NCBI RefSeq assembly: GCF_015207395.1
Contig: NZ_JADEWX010000003.1
Coordinates: 62,001 to 126,000 of the forward strand
Source of the DNA: Nodosilinea sp. LEGE 07088
GTDB lineage: Bacteria > Cyanobacteriota > Cyanobacteriia > Phormidesmidales > Phormidesmidaceae
Length of the DNA: 64,000 nucleotides
Direction: 5' to 3'
The notes under the pieces: generated by a model
Databases searched by the model: none
Seen by the model: only the letters and a program-made list of their open reading frames with translations
Told to the model about the DNA's origin: nothing
Shown here: one piece after another, positions 1 to 8,724 of the stretch
Layout: the number at the start of each line of letters is the position of its first letter
Numbering within the stretch: position 1 is the stretch's first letter
Position numbers and translations under genes: made by a program

Positions 1-485
1 AGGTTGACCTGATCAAGTGGGAACAGCTGGCGCTCGACCAGCGCAATCTATTATTTTGGCATGAGGTAGGCCGCATTCAAAACGACACCATTCCCCGCGA
101 TGGTTGGGAAATGGCTGCGCTGGCTATTGGCCTGGGTGGGGCCGTCGGTGAGCTGTGGGTACAAGATGGCCTACTGCTAATGCTGGCGCTGGGGCTGTGT
201 GGCTTTTCAAGCTGGCGGCTCTATAAGCGCAACAACAACCAAAAGACCCTGCAAGAGAGCATCAGTGCCGACGATCGCGCGATCGCCATTGCCACTCGCT
301 TTGGTTACACCTTGCCCAATGCCTATAAAAGCCTGGGCAGCGCCCTCAAAACTCTGATTGAGCAAACCCCGAAGAAGCGTCAGCGCGATCGCTACATCAA
401 ACGCCTGGAAGCCCTCAAAAAGAGTGCCGCTAAAGCCAAGGAGAGTGCTCGGGCCCAGCGTGGCGATATGCGATCGGCCTACTAG
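1..485 (+). CDS. DUF3318 family membrane protein (5' end outside window)
   Basis: The reading frame is open from base 3, so the gene starts before the window. About 36 in-frame codons precede the first internal ATG at 111, and they read as protein of the same family (LLFWHEV, then NDTIPRDGWEMAALAIGLGG). I recognise the cyanobacterial DUF3318 family: a short N-terminal part, a hydrophobic hairpin (GLGGAVGELWVQDGLLLMLALGLCG) that probably spans the membrane, then a basic tail with the motifs TRFGYTLPNAYKSLGSAL and TPKKRQRDRY. No biochemical function is known to me. The stop is at 483-485 and a 99-bp repeat element follows 40 bp later. The ATG at 111 should not be taken as the start. Confidence 0.8.
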   Translation, partial: VDLIKWEQLALDQRNLLFWHEVGRIQNDTIPRDGWEMAALAIGLGGAVGELWVQDGLLLMLALGLCGFSSWRLYKRNNNQKTLQESISADDRAIAIATRFGYTLPNAYKSLGSALKTLIEQTPKKRQRDRYIKRLEALKKSAAKAKESARAQRGDMRSAY

Positions 486-527
486 GCTGGATAGCGCGAT
501 CGCCCTGATCGGGGGCGCTAGGGCTTA

Positions 528-626
528 GAGTATTCCACCTAAAAAAACATCCTGATCAGGAACGCGAACTCGGCCCAATGGGCCGGTCGCGGAGAGACAC
601 CGGATAGGTATTTAGTTGGAACACTC
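528..626 (+). repeat. MITE-like element, copy 1
   Basis: A 99-bp element that recurs in inverted orientation at 16538-16634, with 6 substitutions and one 2-base A-run difference. Its ends are imperfect terminal inverted repeats (19 of 25 positions; outer part GAGTATTCCACCTAAA against GAGTGTTCCAACTAAA). It is flanked by TTA at 525-527 and 627-629, as expected of a target-site duplication. The middle can fold: CGGCCC-AAT-GGGCCG inside a CGCGA/TCGCG outer stem. The right-hand TTA is also the stop codon (TAA, minus strand) of the CIA30 gene. It has no coding capacity. Confidence 0.75.
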
Positions 627-1718
627 TTAATCGGATTGCCGCAGCGTTTGCAAGATCTGTTCTATCACCGCTATCGGTATCTCCGGCGGCAGACCCGTGC
701 TGGCACCAATGACGGCAAAACTTTGATTGTGCGGAACCACCCCTGTCAGACCTGCGACCTTTAGCTGGGCCACCATCTCCGGGCTGCTTTTAGGCAGCAC
801 GATGACTGGCTTAGCACCCTGACGATAGACCCCCAGGGACTGTACCGTAAGCTCGAAATCGCCCGGTGAGAAGGCCGGGTTAAGGTCGCCATCGTATTCA
901 AATTTACTCAGCATGAGCTGCATTGAATAGAGCTGAGCCGGGTTGAGGGGGCTAGCCTCAGGCACCGTACGGGCGCGGCGAGTGGCCACCATGTCTAAAA
1001 ATGAGGTTCTGATGACGTTGGAGCCAGTGGCCTCAGTATCAAAGGAGCGGCAGTAGGCCAGGCTATCCCAGCCAGGGTTGTCGCGCAAAATCCATTTGTA
1101 CCGTTGGCCGTCGCCCTGGGCATGCAGCACGGTGCCCTGCCACTGGCTCAGGTTTAGGGGTGGCTCCAGGTTGCGGGTGCGAATGGAGGCAAATCCACCG
1201 CTATTGGCGGTAGAGACCTGCCCACTAAACCGCAAGCCCCCCTGCCACTGGATTTGGCTAGTGCTGACTCCGCCCATTACCCCATCGTCGAGACTGCCCC
1301 ACAGGGCCGCGATCGCGGGGTCAAGGCGACAAAAATTGATCAGGGTTGCCTCCTGATACGCGGCGGCTTGACCCAGCTGTGCGATCGCAGCCAGATCGGC
1401 TGCCTCAGGATTGGTAGCCCCCCAGAGAATCAGCGGGGTGTTGATCAGGTTGGCCCCGGGCTCCAAAGCTTTAGAAATAACCCCATAACCAAGGGGAGTC
1501 AGCACCGGGGCCAGCGCATCAAACTGATCTATCGTGCTGCCCCCTAACGCTATTTTGGGTTGAGCTAAAACAGGAACTAAACTACGGGTGTCTAAAGTAT
1601 TTGTCATAGAGATACCGGGTTCTACCATGCCGGGAAGACGGCGTAATCCCTTGCTGAGAGGGCCTACCACCTCGAAATGAGCCAAGGTTTTGAGCAGTCG
1701 TATAGGATTCCAAGTCAT
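627..1718 (-). CDS. CIA30-domain protein, short form
   Basis: A 363-aa protein from the ATG at 1718 (MTWNPIRLLKTL); an upstream start at 1775 adds 19 residues and overlaps the opposite-strand gene region, so the shorter form is preferred. The middle (about residues 130-290) is a CIA30 domain: SLDDGVMGGVSTSQ, then GQVSTANSGGFASIRTR, WQGTVLHAQGDGQRYKW. In cyanobacteria CIA30 is usually embedded in a longer NAD(P)-binding protein related to plant HCF173. Here the flanking parts are short and I see no GxxGxxG dinucleotide motif, so this looks like a reduced or diverged paralogue. By family analogy it could assist assembly or translation of a photosynthetic or respiratory complex; that is inference. 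Its stop codon abuts the repeat element at 528-626. Confidence 0.7.
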   Translation of the reverse strand: MTWNPIRLLKTLAHFEVVGPLSKGLRRLPGMVEPGISMTNTLDTRSLVPVLAQPKIALGGSTIDQFDALAPVLTPLGYGVISKALEPGANLINTPLILWGATNPEAADLAAIAQLGQAAAYQEATLINFCRLDPAIAALWGSLDDGVMGGVSTSQIQWQGGLRFSGQVSTANSGGFASIRTRNLEPPLNLSQWQGTVLHAQGDGQRYKWILRDNPGWDSLAYCRSFDTEATGSNVIRTSFLDMVATRRARTVPEASPLNPAQLYSMQLMLSKFEYDGDLNPAFSPGDFELTVQSLGVYRQGAKPVIVLPKSSPEMVAQLKVAGLTGVVPHNQSFAVIGASTGLPPEIPIAVIEQILQTLRQSD

Positions 1719-1916
1719 GGTAAAAGCTAACAAAACATTGTCAATCTTGTGTCTAACTCGGCCCAGATGTGTCACGCGATCGGGCGATTTTCTGTAGATC
1801 TACCCATTAGTCAGCCTGACTCACCCGGGTATGCTAACCCTAGCGGTGGTAAATCCTTTGATGTTGTGCCCTTCGCCAGCCCCTGTTTTCGTGGTTCCCT
1901 TAAGCAAGCATTACCC

Positions 1917-3194
1917 ATGCGAATTTTAATTTACTCCTACAACTACCACCCAGAGCCGATTGGCATTGCACCGCTCATGACCGAGCTGGCTGAGGGGTTA
2001 GTGGCTAAGGGGCACCAGGTGCGTGTGGTCACGGCGATGCCCAATTATCCTGAGCGCCATATTTATCCCCAATATCGTGGCCGCCTCTTCTCCACTGAAG
2101 ATCGCAACGGGGTCACCATTCAACGTTGCTTCGTGCTGACTTGTCCCAAGCAAAGGCTAGCGGGGCGACTCCTGCTAGAACTGAGTTTTATCATGCTCAG
2201 TCTCTGGTCGGCGCTGCGGGGATGGCGGCCTGATGTGATTCTCAATAGTAGCCCCTCTCTGCCTGCCTGCCTGCCTGTGGCGCTGCTCAAGACGATCTAT
2301 CAATGCCCCAGCGTGCTCAATCTGCAAGATATTTTGCCTGAGGCGGCGGTGCAAACCGGTTTGCTGAGCAATCCTTGGGCCATTCGCCTGGCCGAGCTGG
2401 TAGAAACCTTTGCCTATCGCAACGCTACTCGCATTAGCGTCATTGCCCAGGGCTTTCGCGATAACTTGCTGGCTAAAGGGGTACCCGATACAAAAATGGT
2501 GTCTATCGCCAACTGGGTCGATGTTGACTTTATTGCTCCCCGGCCTCAGGCCAGTAGCGTGTTTCGCCACCACCACCAGCTGCAAGACAAATTCGTAGTG
2601 CTCTACACCGGCAATATCGCCGCTACCCAGGGGGTAAAAACGGCTATTCGCGCCGCCCGGGTTTTGACAGACTATCCCGATATCCATCTGGTGATTGTGG
2701 GCGAAGGTAAACAGCTAGCGGCCCTGGAAGCCTTTCGCCAAAAGCTAGGACTGAGCAATATTTCGCTGCTGCCCTTTGTGCCTCGGGCTGAGCTGCCCGA
2801 TATGCTGGCCGCAGCCGATGTGGGGCTAATTTTGCAGAAGCGCAGTATGGTGGGCTTTAATATGCCCTCTAAAACCCAGGTGCTGTTGGCCAGTGGTCGG
2901 CCTATTCTAGCTTCGGTACCGGGGGATGGGTCTGCTGCTCAGGCAGTCAGAGCGAGTGGGGGTGGCCTGGTGGTCGAGCCGGAGAATCCTCAGGCGCTTG
3001 CGCAAAATATTCTAGATCTCTATCAGCATCCGGCAAAGGCGCAATATTTGGGCCAACGTGGCCGTCAATATGCTGTTGAACATTATTCGGCTAGTCGAGC
3101 AATTAATCGCTACGAAGCCCTCTTCTATGAGCTGGTGGCTCCGCAACGCCAGTCCACAGATGGAGAATTTACTCTGCTGCCGGTGCAAGAATAG
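1917..3194 (+). CDS. GT4 family glycosyltransferase (WcaI/WbuB-like)
   Basis: A 425-aa glycosyltransferase of the GT-B fold. The start is set at the ATG at 1917 because the conserved N-terminus begins there (MRILIYSYNYHPEPIGIAPL); the 56 codons upstream in the same frame do not look like this family. The acceptor-side Rossmann half contains MPNYPERHIYPQYRG, and the donor half contains VVLYTGNIAATQGVKTA and VGEGKQLAALEAF. The C-terminal part has the sugar-nucleotide binding region around MPSKTQVLLASGRPILASVPGDG. Relatives such as WcaI and WbuB transfer a sugar to a lipid-linked intermediate in exopolysaccharide or O-antigen synthesis. It lies outside the main polysaccharide locus and on the opposite strand. 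Confidence 0.85.
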   Translation: MRILIYSYNYHPEPIGIAPLMTELAEGLVAKGHQVRVVTAMPNYPERHIYPQYRGRLFSTEDRNGVTIQRCFVLTCPKQRLAGRLLLELSFIMLSLWSALRGWRPDVILNSSPSLPACLPVALLKTIYQCPSVLNLQDILPEAAVQTGLLSNPWAIRLAELVETFAYRNATRISVIAQGFRDNLLAKGVPDTKMVSIANWVDVDFIAPRPQASSVFRHHHQLQDKFVVLYTGNIAATQGVKTAIRAARVLTDYPDIHLVIVGEGKQLAALEAFRQKLGLSNISLLPFVPRAELPDMLAAADVGLILQKRSMVGFNMPSKTQVLLASGRPILASVPGDGSAAQAVRASGGGLVVEPENPQALAQNILDLYQHPAKAQYLGQRGRQYAVEHYSASRAINRYEALFYELVAPQRQSTDGEFTLLPVQE

Positions 3195-3239
3195 AGGCTA
3201 GATAGGCCTAGAGCATCGGTACAGGGTGGCTAACCAGCT

Positions 3240-3650
3240 TTATTCTTCGATCGCTAGAGAGACGCGATCGCCGCCGACAGAGCGCATATCGCCTAAAAAC
3301 TGCATTACCTGCTCGTAGGGTAGATCCTGACCGGGCAAGAGAAAGACAATGTTTTCGGGATTGCGGCCCAGGTAGGTTTCCATTTGCCCCTTCAGGGCTT
3401 CGACTTCAATCGGCTGCCCGTTGAGCTGCACCTGATTTTCGCCCACGAGCTGCACGATGAACGGGTCGGTGGGGAGCGGGGGCGGGGTATTGTCTTGCTG
3501 CTCAGCCGGTAGCTGGACGTCGATGAGTTTTTCGCTGCCCAGGCTCATGGTGATCATGACAAAGAACGCCAAGATCCCCATCATCACATTCAGCATAGGG
3601 ATGAGGTCGATCTGGGGTAGTTTCGAAGACTGACGTTGACTAAACCGCAT
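3240..3650 (-). CDS. exbD: ExbD/TolR family biopolymer transport protein
   Basis: A 136-aa protein with a short cytoplasmic N-terminus (RQSSKLPQIDLIPMLNV), one transmembrane helix that carries the conserved Asp in IDLIPMLNVMMGILAFF, and a periplasmic domain. This is the ExbD/TolR layout. With ExbB it forms a proton-driven motor in the plasma membrane that energises an outer-membrane process through a TonB- or Tol-like partner. The gene is 9 bp downstream of exbB, so they are almost certainly co-transcribed. No TonB or receptor gene is in this window. Confidence 0.88.
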   Translation of the reverse strand: MRFSQRQSSKLPQIDLIPMLNVMMGILAFFVMITMSLGSEKLIDVQLPAEQQDNTPPPLPTDPFIVQLVGENQVQLNGQPIEVEALKGQMETYLGRNPENIVFLLPGQDLPYEQVMQFLGDMRSVGGDRVSLAIEE

Positions 3651-3659
3651 AGATTAAAG

Positions 3660-4358
3660 CTACAACCGTTCCATTGGCTTGGGGCTGGTCACCAGGTCGG
3701 GGCGATGGTTAGGGTCGATGCTCAGGCTGGGTTCGTACCAATACTGACGGTAGATCAGCTCGAGTTCGTTGCCAGCGTCAGAGAAGTAGTCGATTTGCTG
3801 GGCCTGGAGGGTGACCATGACCCGAAAAACTAGCAGGGCAATAATCGCTACCACCATGCCAGCCGCGGTAGTAATCAAGGCTTCACCAATTCCGGCGGCG
3901 GCGGCGCTGGCTTGTTCACCGGTCCCTCCCCCGCCAATGTTGAGGTTGCCGAAGGTGGCAATTAGCCCGGTTACCGTTCCGAGCAGGCCCAGCAGTGGCG
4001 CCACTGCGACGATGGTTTCTAGAATTTTATCGCCCCGGCGCATTTTGACAAATTCGCGATCGCCAGCTGTTTCCATCGCCAGCCGAAAAGTGTCAGGGGA
4101 GGGCTGCTTCAGCCGCAGGGGAGCCAGCAAAAACCGGCCAATGGGCAGATCTTGGGCCTGGGTTGCGATCGCGGCGGCTTGGCTGAGGTCACGACGAGAA
4201 GCATCTAGCACGTCACTGACGACCTGATCTTCGCGGCGCAGCAGCTTGGTCCAGAACAGGGAGCGCTCTAGGGCGGTGGCAATGGTGAGTACTGAGCAGC
4301 CTAAAATGGGCACCATGACTGGCCCACCCTTAGCCAAAAAATCTAGAACAGTTGTCAT
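3660..4358 (-). CDS. exbB: ExbB/TolQ/MotA family proton channel
   Basis: A 232-aa membrane protein with an N-terminal helix (GGPVMVPILGCSVLTIATAL), a cytoplasmic middle, then two long helices: TIVAVAPLLGLLGTVTGLI and IGEALITTAAGMVVAIIALLVF. The PLLGLLGTVTG segment is diagnostic of MotA/TolQ/ExbB proteins. It forms the pentameric channel around ExbD. The ATG at 4358 fits the family N-terminus. It is the first gene of a two-gene exbB-exbD unit; a 134-bp gap with no other gene separates it from the lipoprotein gene upstream. Confidence 0.9.
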   Translation of the reverse strand: MTTVLDFLAKGGPVMVPILGCSVLTIATALERSLFWTKLLRREDQVVSDVLDASRRDLSQAAAIATQAQDLPIGRFLLAPLRLKQPSPDTFRLAMETAGDREFVKMRRGDKILETIVAVAPLLGLLGTVTGLIATFGNLNIGGGGTGEQASAAAAGIGEALITTAAGMVVAIIALLVFRVMVTLQAQQIDYFSDAGNELELIYRQYWYEPSLSIDPNHRPDLVTSPKPMERL

Positions 4359-4492
4359 AGCCTGGGACTAACAGTGAATTGGTTCTGCTTCCACGATAAG
4401 CCTATCGAAAGCTATTGCCCTGCACATTAACGCAAGAGCGATAACGATTTAAGAAAAGTTTAAGTCGTGCCGTGGTTCGATCAGACAGTAGT

Positions 4493-5194
4493 CTAATCGC
4501 TATCTCCCGGAATATACGGTCGGTTAATGGCGCGTCCGGTAGGCCCAGTCACTGAGGTTGTCTTAACCGGTGATGATGGCTGAGGGCTAGACTGGGTGGT
4601 TGCTGCCGCAGGCCGACCAGCGACGGGATTGACTCCAGCGGCGGCAGCTACTGCACCAGGAGACGGTAGCTCTTGCCAGCTCAAGTTACCGTCAGAATCA
4701 ACCTTAACCAGTACTGACTCAATCGTGCTGGTATCGGTTTCTAGGCTTCCCACCACCTGACATTCAAAGCGATCGCCGGGCTGATTGACCCGGTAGGTAG
4801 ACGTACCACAGTCGATTTGAGCTCGCTTACCGTAGGCCTGTGATAGCCCCTGCTGAATGCTGTCTTCTATCTTGGGTAAATTTAGCAGCGCCTTAGAATT
4901 GGGCACCTCCCAGGTAACATTGCCCTGATTGTCTTGCTGAATGACATTGACGGTAAAGCTGCCCTCGGGGCTCAACTCGCCGACGCAGCGAAAGTAGGCC
5001 TCTGCCTGGCGAGTGATGTCGCTAGGGCAGAGTACAGAGTCAATCGATAGACGACGCCCCTGGCGCTCAATATCGGCCTTAATGGCGGCCTCTACCTTGG
5101 CGGTGTCGAGCCGGTTGCCGCAGGCGACCAGGCCCAGGGCACCGAGCCCCCAAAGCCATGACTTGAGGGAAGCAAATCGGTTACACCTGTTCAT
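4493..5194 (-). CDS. Lipoprotein with two DUF4333-like repeats
   Basis: A 233-aa predicted lipoprotein. From the ATG at 5194 the N-terminus has a basic start (MNRCNRFASLKSW), a hydrophobic stretch and a lipobox LVAC, so Cys would be lipidated after cleavage; the upstream start at 5236 would add 14 residues and spoil the signal peptide. Two related modules follow, each with a pair of cysteines: about residues 26-100 (VLCPSDITRQAEAYFRCVG) and 105-175 (IDCGTSTYRVNQPGDRFECQV). Both end in a 'DNQGNVTWE / DSDGNLSWQ' strand, the DUF4333 pattern. The C-terminus is Pro/Ser/Thr-rich and disordered. The function is unknown; it probably sits on the periplasmic face of a membrane. Confidence 0.72.
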   Translation of the reverse strand: MNRCNRFASLKSWLWGLGALGLVACGNRLDTAKVEAAIKADIERQGRRLSIDSVLCPSDITRQAEAYFRCVGELSPEGSFTVNVIQQDNQGNVTWEVPNSKALLNLPKIEDSIQQGLSQAYGKRAQIDCGTSTYRVNQPGDRFECQVVGSLETDTSTIESVLVKVDSDGNLSWQELPSPGAVAAAAGVNPVAGRPAAATTQSSPQPSSPVKTTSVTGPTGRAINRPYIPGDSD

Positions 5195-5390
5195 TGAGCC
5201 AATCAGTCCTTCGGGTTTCAAGACAGTTAATGCCACAGACCATATCTCGATTGTGCCAGGAATCTTGCCCTAGCGGATGCTGTCTTCACGACCTCTCCAG
5301 GCAGGTTCACCATAGCGCCGTTCCGGGCTGCACCCCTCTCCGCCATAATAAGGAAGGTGCTTAACACTTGTTTATAACAACTCGCTCACT

Positions 5391-6905
5391 ATGGCAAAAG
5401 ATCTACAGCAGTTTCTGACCCTCCTGGAAAAGCGGGGGCAACTCCGCCGCATTACCGCCCCTGTTAGCCCAGATCTCGAAATTGCTGAAATTGCCAACCG
5501 CTTGCTGCTGGGGGGAGGGCCCGCCCTGCTGTTTGAAAACGTGCAGGGGGCCACTATGCCGTTAGCGATCAATGTGCTGGGCACCGTAGAGCGAGTGTGC
5601 TGGGCCATGGGTATGGAACACCCAGCTGAGCTCGAAACCCTGGGTGAAAAGCTGGCGCTACTGTATCAACCCCGTCCGCCTAAGCAGTTTTCTCAAGCGA
5701 TTGACCTGGGTAAGGCGCTGTTTGACGTCGTCAAGGCCAAGCCTGTGCGCGATCTGTTGCCCCCTTGCCAGCAGGTAGTGCTGAAGGATGATGCCGTTGA
5801 TCTCAATCAAATACCGCTGCTCCGGGTTTACCCCGGGGATGCCGACAAGGTAATTACGCTAGGGCTAATGATCACCAAGGATCCGGAGACCCACATTCCA
5901 AATATTGGGGTGTATCGACTTCAGCTCCAGTCGAAGCATACCGCTACAGTCCAGTGGTTGTCGGTGCGGGGCTGTAGCCGTCACCTGCGTAAGGCTGCTG
6001 AAATGGGTAAGCCGTTAGAGGTCGCGATCGCGATTGGCGTCCACCCGCTGGTGATTTTGGCCGCCGCTACCCCCCTGCCGATCGATCTGTCAGAGTGGCT
6101 CTTCGCTGGCCTCTACGCGGGTAAAGGCCTCACATTAGCCAAATGCAAAACCGTAGACTTAGAGGTGCCCGCTGCCGCTGAACTCGTGCTGGAGGGAACG
6201 ATTACCCCCGGTGAAACGGCTGTAGATGGCCCGGCTGGTGACCATATCGGCTACTACGGTGGCGTCAATGAGGCGGCTCCGCTGCTGCGGTTCCACTGCA
6301 TGACCCACCGCAAGAACCCAATTTATATGACTACCTTTAGCGGTCGCCCGCCCAAGGAAGATGCCATGATGGCGATCGCCCTCAACCGCATCTACAACCC
6401 CATTCTGCGCCAGCAGGTACCCGAAATCCAGGACTTCTTTTTGCCCATGGAAGGGCTGAGCTATAAGGCCGCTGTATTATCAATTGAAAAGTCTTATCCT
6501 GGCCAGGCCAAACGCGCGGCCCTAGCCTTCTGGTCGGCGCTGCCCCAGTTTAGCTACACCAAGTTTGTAATTGTGGTCGATCAGACCATCAATATCCGCG
6601 ATCCTCGCCAGGTGATGTGGGCCGTTACCTCTAAGGTTGACCCCGTCCGTGACGTGTTTATTTTGCCCGATAACCCCTTTGATCGGCTTGACTTCGCTAC
6701 CGAGAAACCTGGTCTTGGTAGCCGCATGGGTATCGATGCTACCACCAAGGTCTATCCCGAAACCGACCGCCCCTGGAGTGAAGAACTCACCCCTGACCCT
6801 GATACCGCAAATTTGGTAGACAGGCGCTGGGCAGAGTATGGATTAGGCGACTTGAACCTGGGGGATGTAGACCCAAATCTATTTGGGTATGACTTGAGAA
6901 AATAG
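5391..6905 (+). CDS. ubiD: UbiD family decarboxylase
   Basis: A 504-aa enzyme that matches the UbiD family end to end (N-terminal MAKDLQQFLTLLEKRGQLRRI, GDHIGYYGGVNEAAPLLRF, FSGRPPKEDAMM). UbiD enzymes use prenylated FMN to decarboxylate aromatic or unsaturated acids. In cyanobacteria the likely substrate is 4-hydroxy-3-polyprenylbenzoate in plastoquinone synthesis; that assignment rests on the family and the host, not on a motif here. The ATG at 5391 starts the conserved N-terminus. A TATAAC hexamer at 5373-5378 lies just upstream but no good -35 pairs with it. The gene is monocistronic, facing the polysaccharide locus tail to tail. Confidence 0.88.
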   Translation: MAKDLQQFLTLLEKRGQLRRITAPVSPDLEIAEIANRLLLGGGPALLFENVQGATMPLAINVLGTVERVCWAMGMEHPAELETLGEKLALLYQPRPPKQFSQAIDLGKALFDVVKAKPVRDLLPPCQQVVLKDDAVDLNQIPLLRVYPGDADKVITLGLMITKDPETHIPNIGVYRLQLQSKHTATVQWLSVRGCSRHLRKAAEMGKPLEVAIAIGVHPLVILAAATPLPIDLSEWLFAGLYAGKGLTLAKCKTVDLEVPAAAELVLEGTITPGETAVDGPAGDHIGYYGGVNEAAPLLRFHCMTHRKNPIYMTTFSGRPPKEDAMMAIALNRIYNPILRQQVPEIQDFFLPMEGLSYKAAVLSIEKSYPGQAKRAALAFWSALPQFSYTKFVIVVDQTINIRDPRQVMWAVTSKVDPVRDVFILPDNPFDRLDFATEKPGLGSRMGIDATTKVYPETDRPWSEELTPDPDTANLVDRRWAEYGLGDLNLGDVDPNLFGYDLRK

Positions 6906-6976
6906 GTGCTGTAGGAAGAAAATTAAGTAAGACAATGTCTGTGTCTCGGTATAGGGATTGGTCGTAATGCTGTAGG

Positions 6977-7918
6977 TTAGGCCCGGGGCAAAGGAGCTGC
7001 GATCGCCAGTCGCTGACGCACAACGTCAAGGCATGGACGTGCGATCGCCAATAGGTTATTACCCGGCTTCTCAGCTAAAGATATAGAAAAGACTTGGTTG
7101 TGCTCAGCGCTATAGCTATAGAGGCCGTAGCCATAGCTATCCAGAAGTGTTGCCAAGTCTTCAGCGGTATAACTAAAATTTTGTATTTGGTGATTAATTT
7201 CCAGAATCCATACCATAGGGCAGTGTTTTTGCAAAAGTAAATGAGCCCCTCTAAATGCTAATAGCTCAGCACCTTCAATATCCATCTTCGCTAGGGTCAA
7301 CTCTTCTGACTTGTCATGTAATAGGTTATCTAATGTATCAGTAGACACTTGCAGGGTTCGGTTAAAATCTTGGTTGGCAATCCTAGGGGTCGAGTCACCA
7401 TCGGCTAAATCTAAAGAAACGTCACCCTGAGAGTCTGAAATAGCCAACTCATAGACCGTAACATGATCAAACTGATTCAGAGTCAAGTTTTCTTTTAGAC
7501 GAGCTACATTTCTAGGCAGGGCCTCAATACTGTATATATGACCAGTCGGAGACTTAGCTGCAGCCAAAAGCGTGTAAACACCAATATTCGCTCCGACATC
7601 AAGAAAGCTGTCGCCATCCTGAAGAAAACGCTGTAAAAAAGACATTTCATTGTGGTCGTAAAGCCCGCAATATAAGGCCGCGCTAGCTGAACGGCTGTCT
7701 GGGTAGCATCGCACCTTAATGTCTTCATCCAAACTAATGTTGATACTTCTACCGGTGAATCGTTTCCAGATCTGCCACCCTAAAAAGCGATACACTGCTT
7801 GTGTTTGACGCTTCTGATTGTTTGGATGGTTCCAAATATAGGCTAGAGTTCTGCCAGCCAGGAAATTTTCATTCATAAAATTCTTGAATTTAGCCAAGCG
7901 AATATCTTTTGAATTCAA
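6977..7918 (-). CDS. FkbM family methyltransferase A
   Basis: A SAM-dependent methyltransferase of the FkbM family, 313 aa if the TTG at 7918 is used. An ATG at 7876 (MNENFLAGRTL) is an equally possible start; neither has a clear ribosome binding site. The SAM-binding motif I is DGDSFLDVGANIGVYTLLAA (near residue 105), followed by IYSIEALPRN. The motif KMDIEGAELLAFRGA is typical of FkbM proteins. These enzymes O-methylate sugars or polyketides. Here the target is most simply a hydroxyl on the polysaccharide made by this locus. It lies 12 bp downstream of a second FkbM gene and is the last gene of the minus-strand cluster. Confidence 0.83.
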   Translation of the reverse strand: MNSKDIRLAKFKNFMNENFLAGRTLAYIWNHPNNQKRQTQAVYRFLGWQIWKRFTGRSINISLDEDIKVRCYPDSRSASAALYCGLYDHNEMSFLQRFLQDGDSFLDVGANIGVYTLLAAAKSPTGHIYSIEALPRNVARLKENLTLNQFDHVTVYELAISDSQGDVSLDLADGDSTPRIANQDFNRTLQVSTDTLDNLLHDKSEELTLAKMDIEGAELLAFRGAHLLLQKHCPMVWILEINHQIQNFSYTAEDLATLLDSYGYGLYSYSAEHNQVFSISLAEKPGNNLLAIARPCLDVVRQRLAIAAPLPRA

Positions 7919-7930
7919 AGAGATTGAGGC

Positions 7931-8719
7931 TTAAAGATACGCTCCGTGAATTGCCAGCAGACTAAAAACATCCCCCTCCACTGGTTGTAAGCTACGCCCA
8001 TCAAAGAACGAAAATCCATAACCTCTGAGAAAATTTTCAACCCTATTCTTACTAGAGTAGCCGTCAAGATAAACGGCTTTAACAAATCTCTTTTCAAAAA
8101 ACTTGCTAGATCCTTCTAATACATCCATCTCTTGACCTTCAACATCAATTTTGATGACCATAGAGACCCCACTAATGTCAAATGAATCTAGACGACGACA
8201 AGGTACAATCGTCTTTTCTTTGTTGTTGTAAGACGAGGCATAATCAATAGCTGTGAACACACCAGAAGCTGTTCCGCTGACAAATTCTAGTTCACCTGTC
8301 TTGTTTGAGAGCGCTATACAATGCGTTTTAACCTGTAAATTTTCAACGGTTCTCGAAAGCCGCGAAAATGTATCAGGATTTGCTTCAAAAGCTAGAAATT
8401 CGATGTCTTGAAAAACTGATTTTAGTTTTGATAAACTCGCAGAAAAAACCCCTACGTTGGCCCCAACATCTATAAAAGTATCTGAGCCAGGCAGCAATGC
8501 GGCAAGGTGCATAAGCACCGGAATTTCATCGCGGAATAGACTAGAGAACTTTGCCATCCTAGATGCTCTAAGATAGCCATGCTCTTTAATGGAATTCACT
8601 TTCAGCCTAGAGCATAGCAAATCTATATCTATATCTTCATCTTTTTCCAGAAGCTTTGTCACGAAAAGCCTCACGGCAGGCTTTTTGATGAAATAACGAT
8701 CATATAGTCGAGAAAACAC
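7931..8719 (-). CDS. FkbM family methyltransferase B
   Basis: A 262-aa FkbM-type methyltransferase. The start is the GTG at 8719, supported by a strong ribosome binding site (AGGAGGT on the minus strand, about 8 bases ahead). Motif I is DTFIDVGANVGVFSASLSKL (near residue 88), then FLAFEANPDTFSRL, and the FkbM signature VIKIDVEGQEMDVLEGSS. It differs strongly in sequence from methyltransferase A next to it, so the two probably methylate different positions and are not a recent duplicate. It is co-oriented and tightly packed with its neighbours (5 bp from the GT2 gene). Confidence 0.85.
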   Translation of the reverse strand: MFSRLYDRYFIKKPAVRLFVTKLLEKDEDIDIDLLCSRLKVNSIKEHGYLRASRMAKFSSLFRDEIPVLMHLAALLPGSDTFIDVGANVGVFSASLSKLKSVFQDIEFLAFEANPDTFSRLSRTVENLQVKTHCIALSNKTGELEFVSGTASGVFTAIDYASSYNNKEKTIVPCRRLDSFDISGVSMVIKIDVEGQEMDVLEGSSKFFEKRFVKAVYLDGYSSKNRVENFLRGYGFSFFDGRSLQPVEGDVFSLLAIHGAYL

Positions 8720-8724
8720 TTGGC

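Noticed and set aside
1749-1916. N-terminal extension of the GT4 protein from the 1749 start
   Set aside because: The conserved GT4 N-terminus begins at the ATG at 1917; the upstream 56 codons have no family similarity and overlap the opposite-strand gene.
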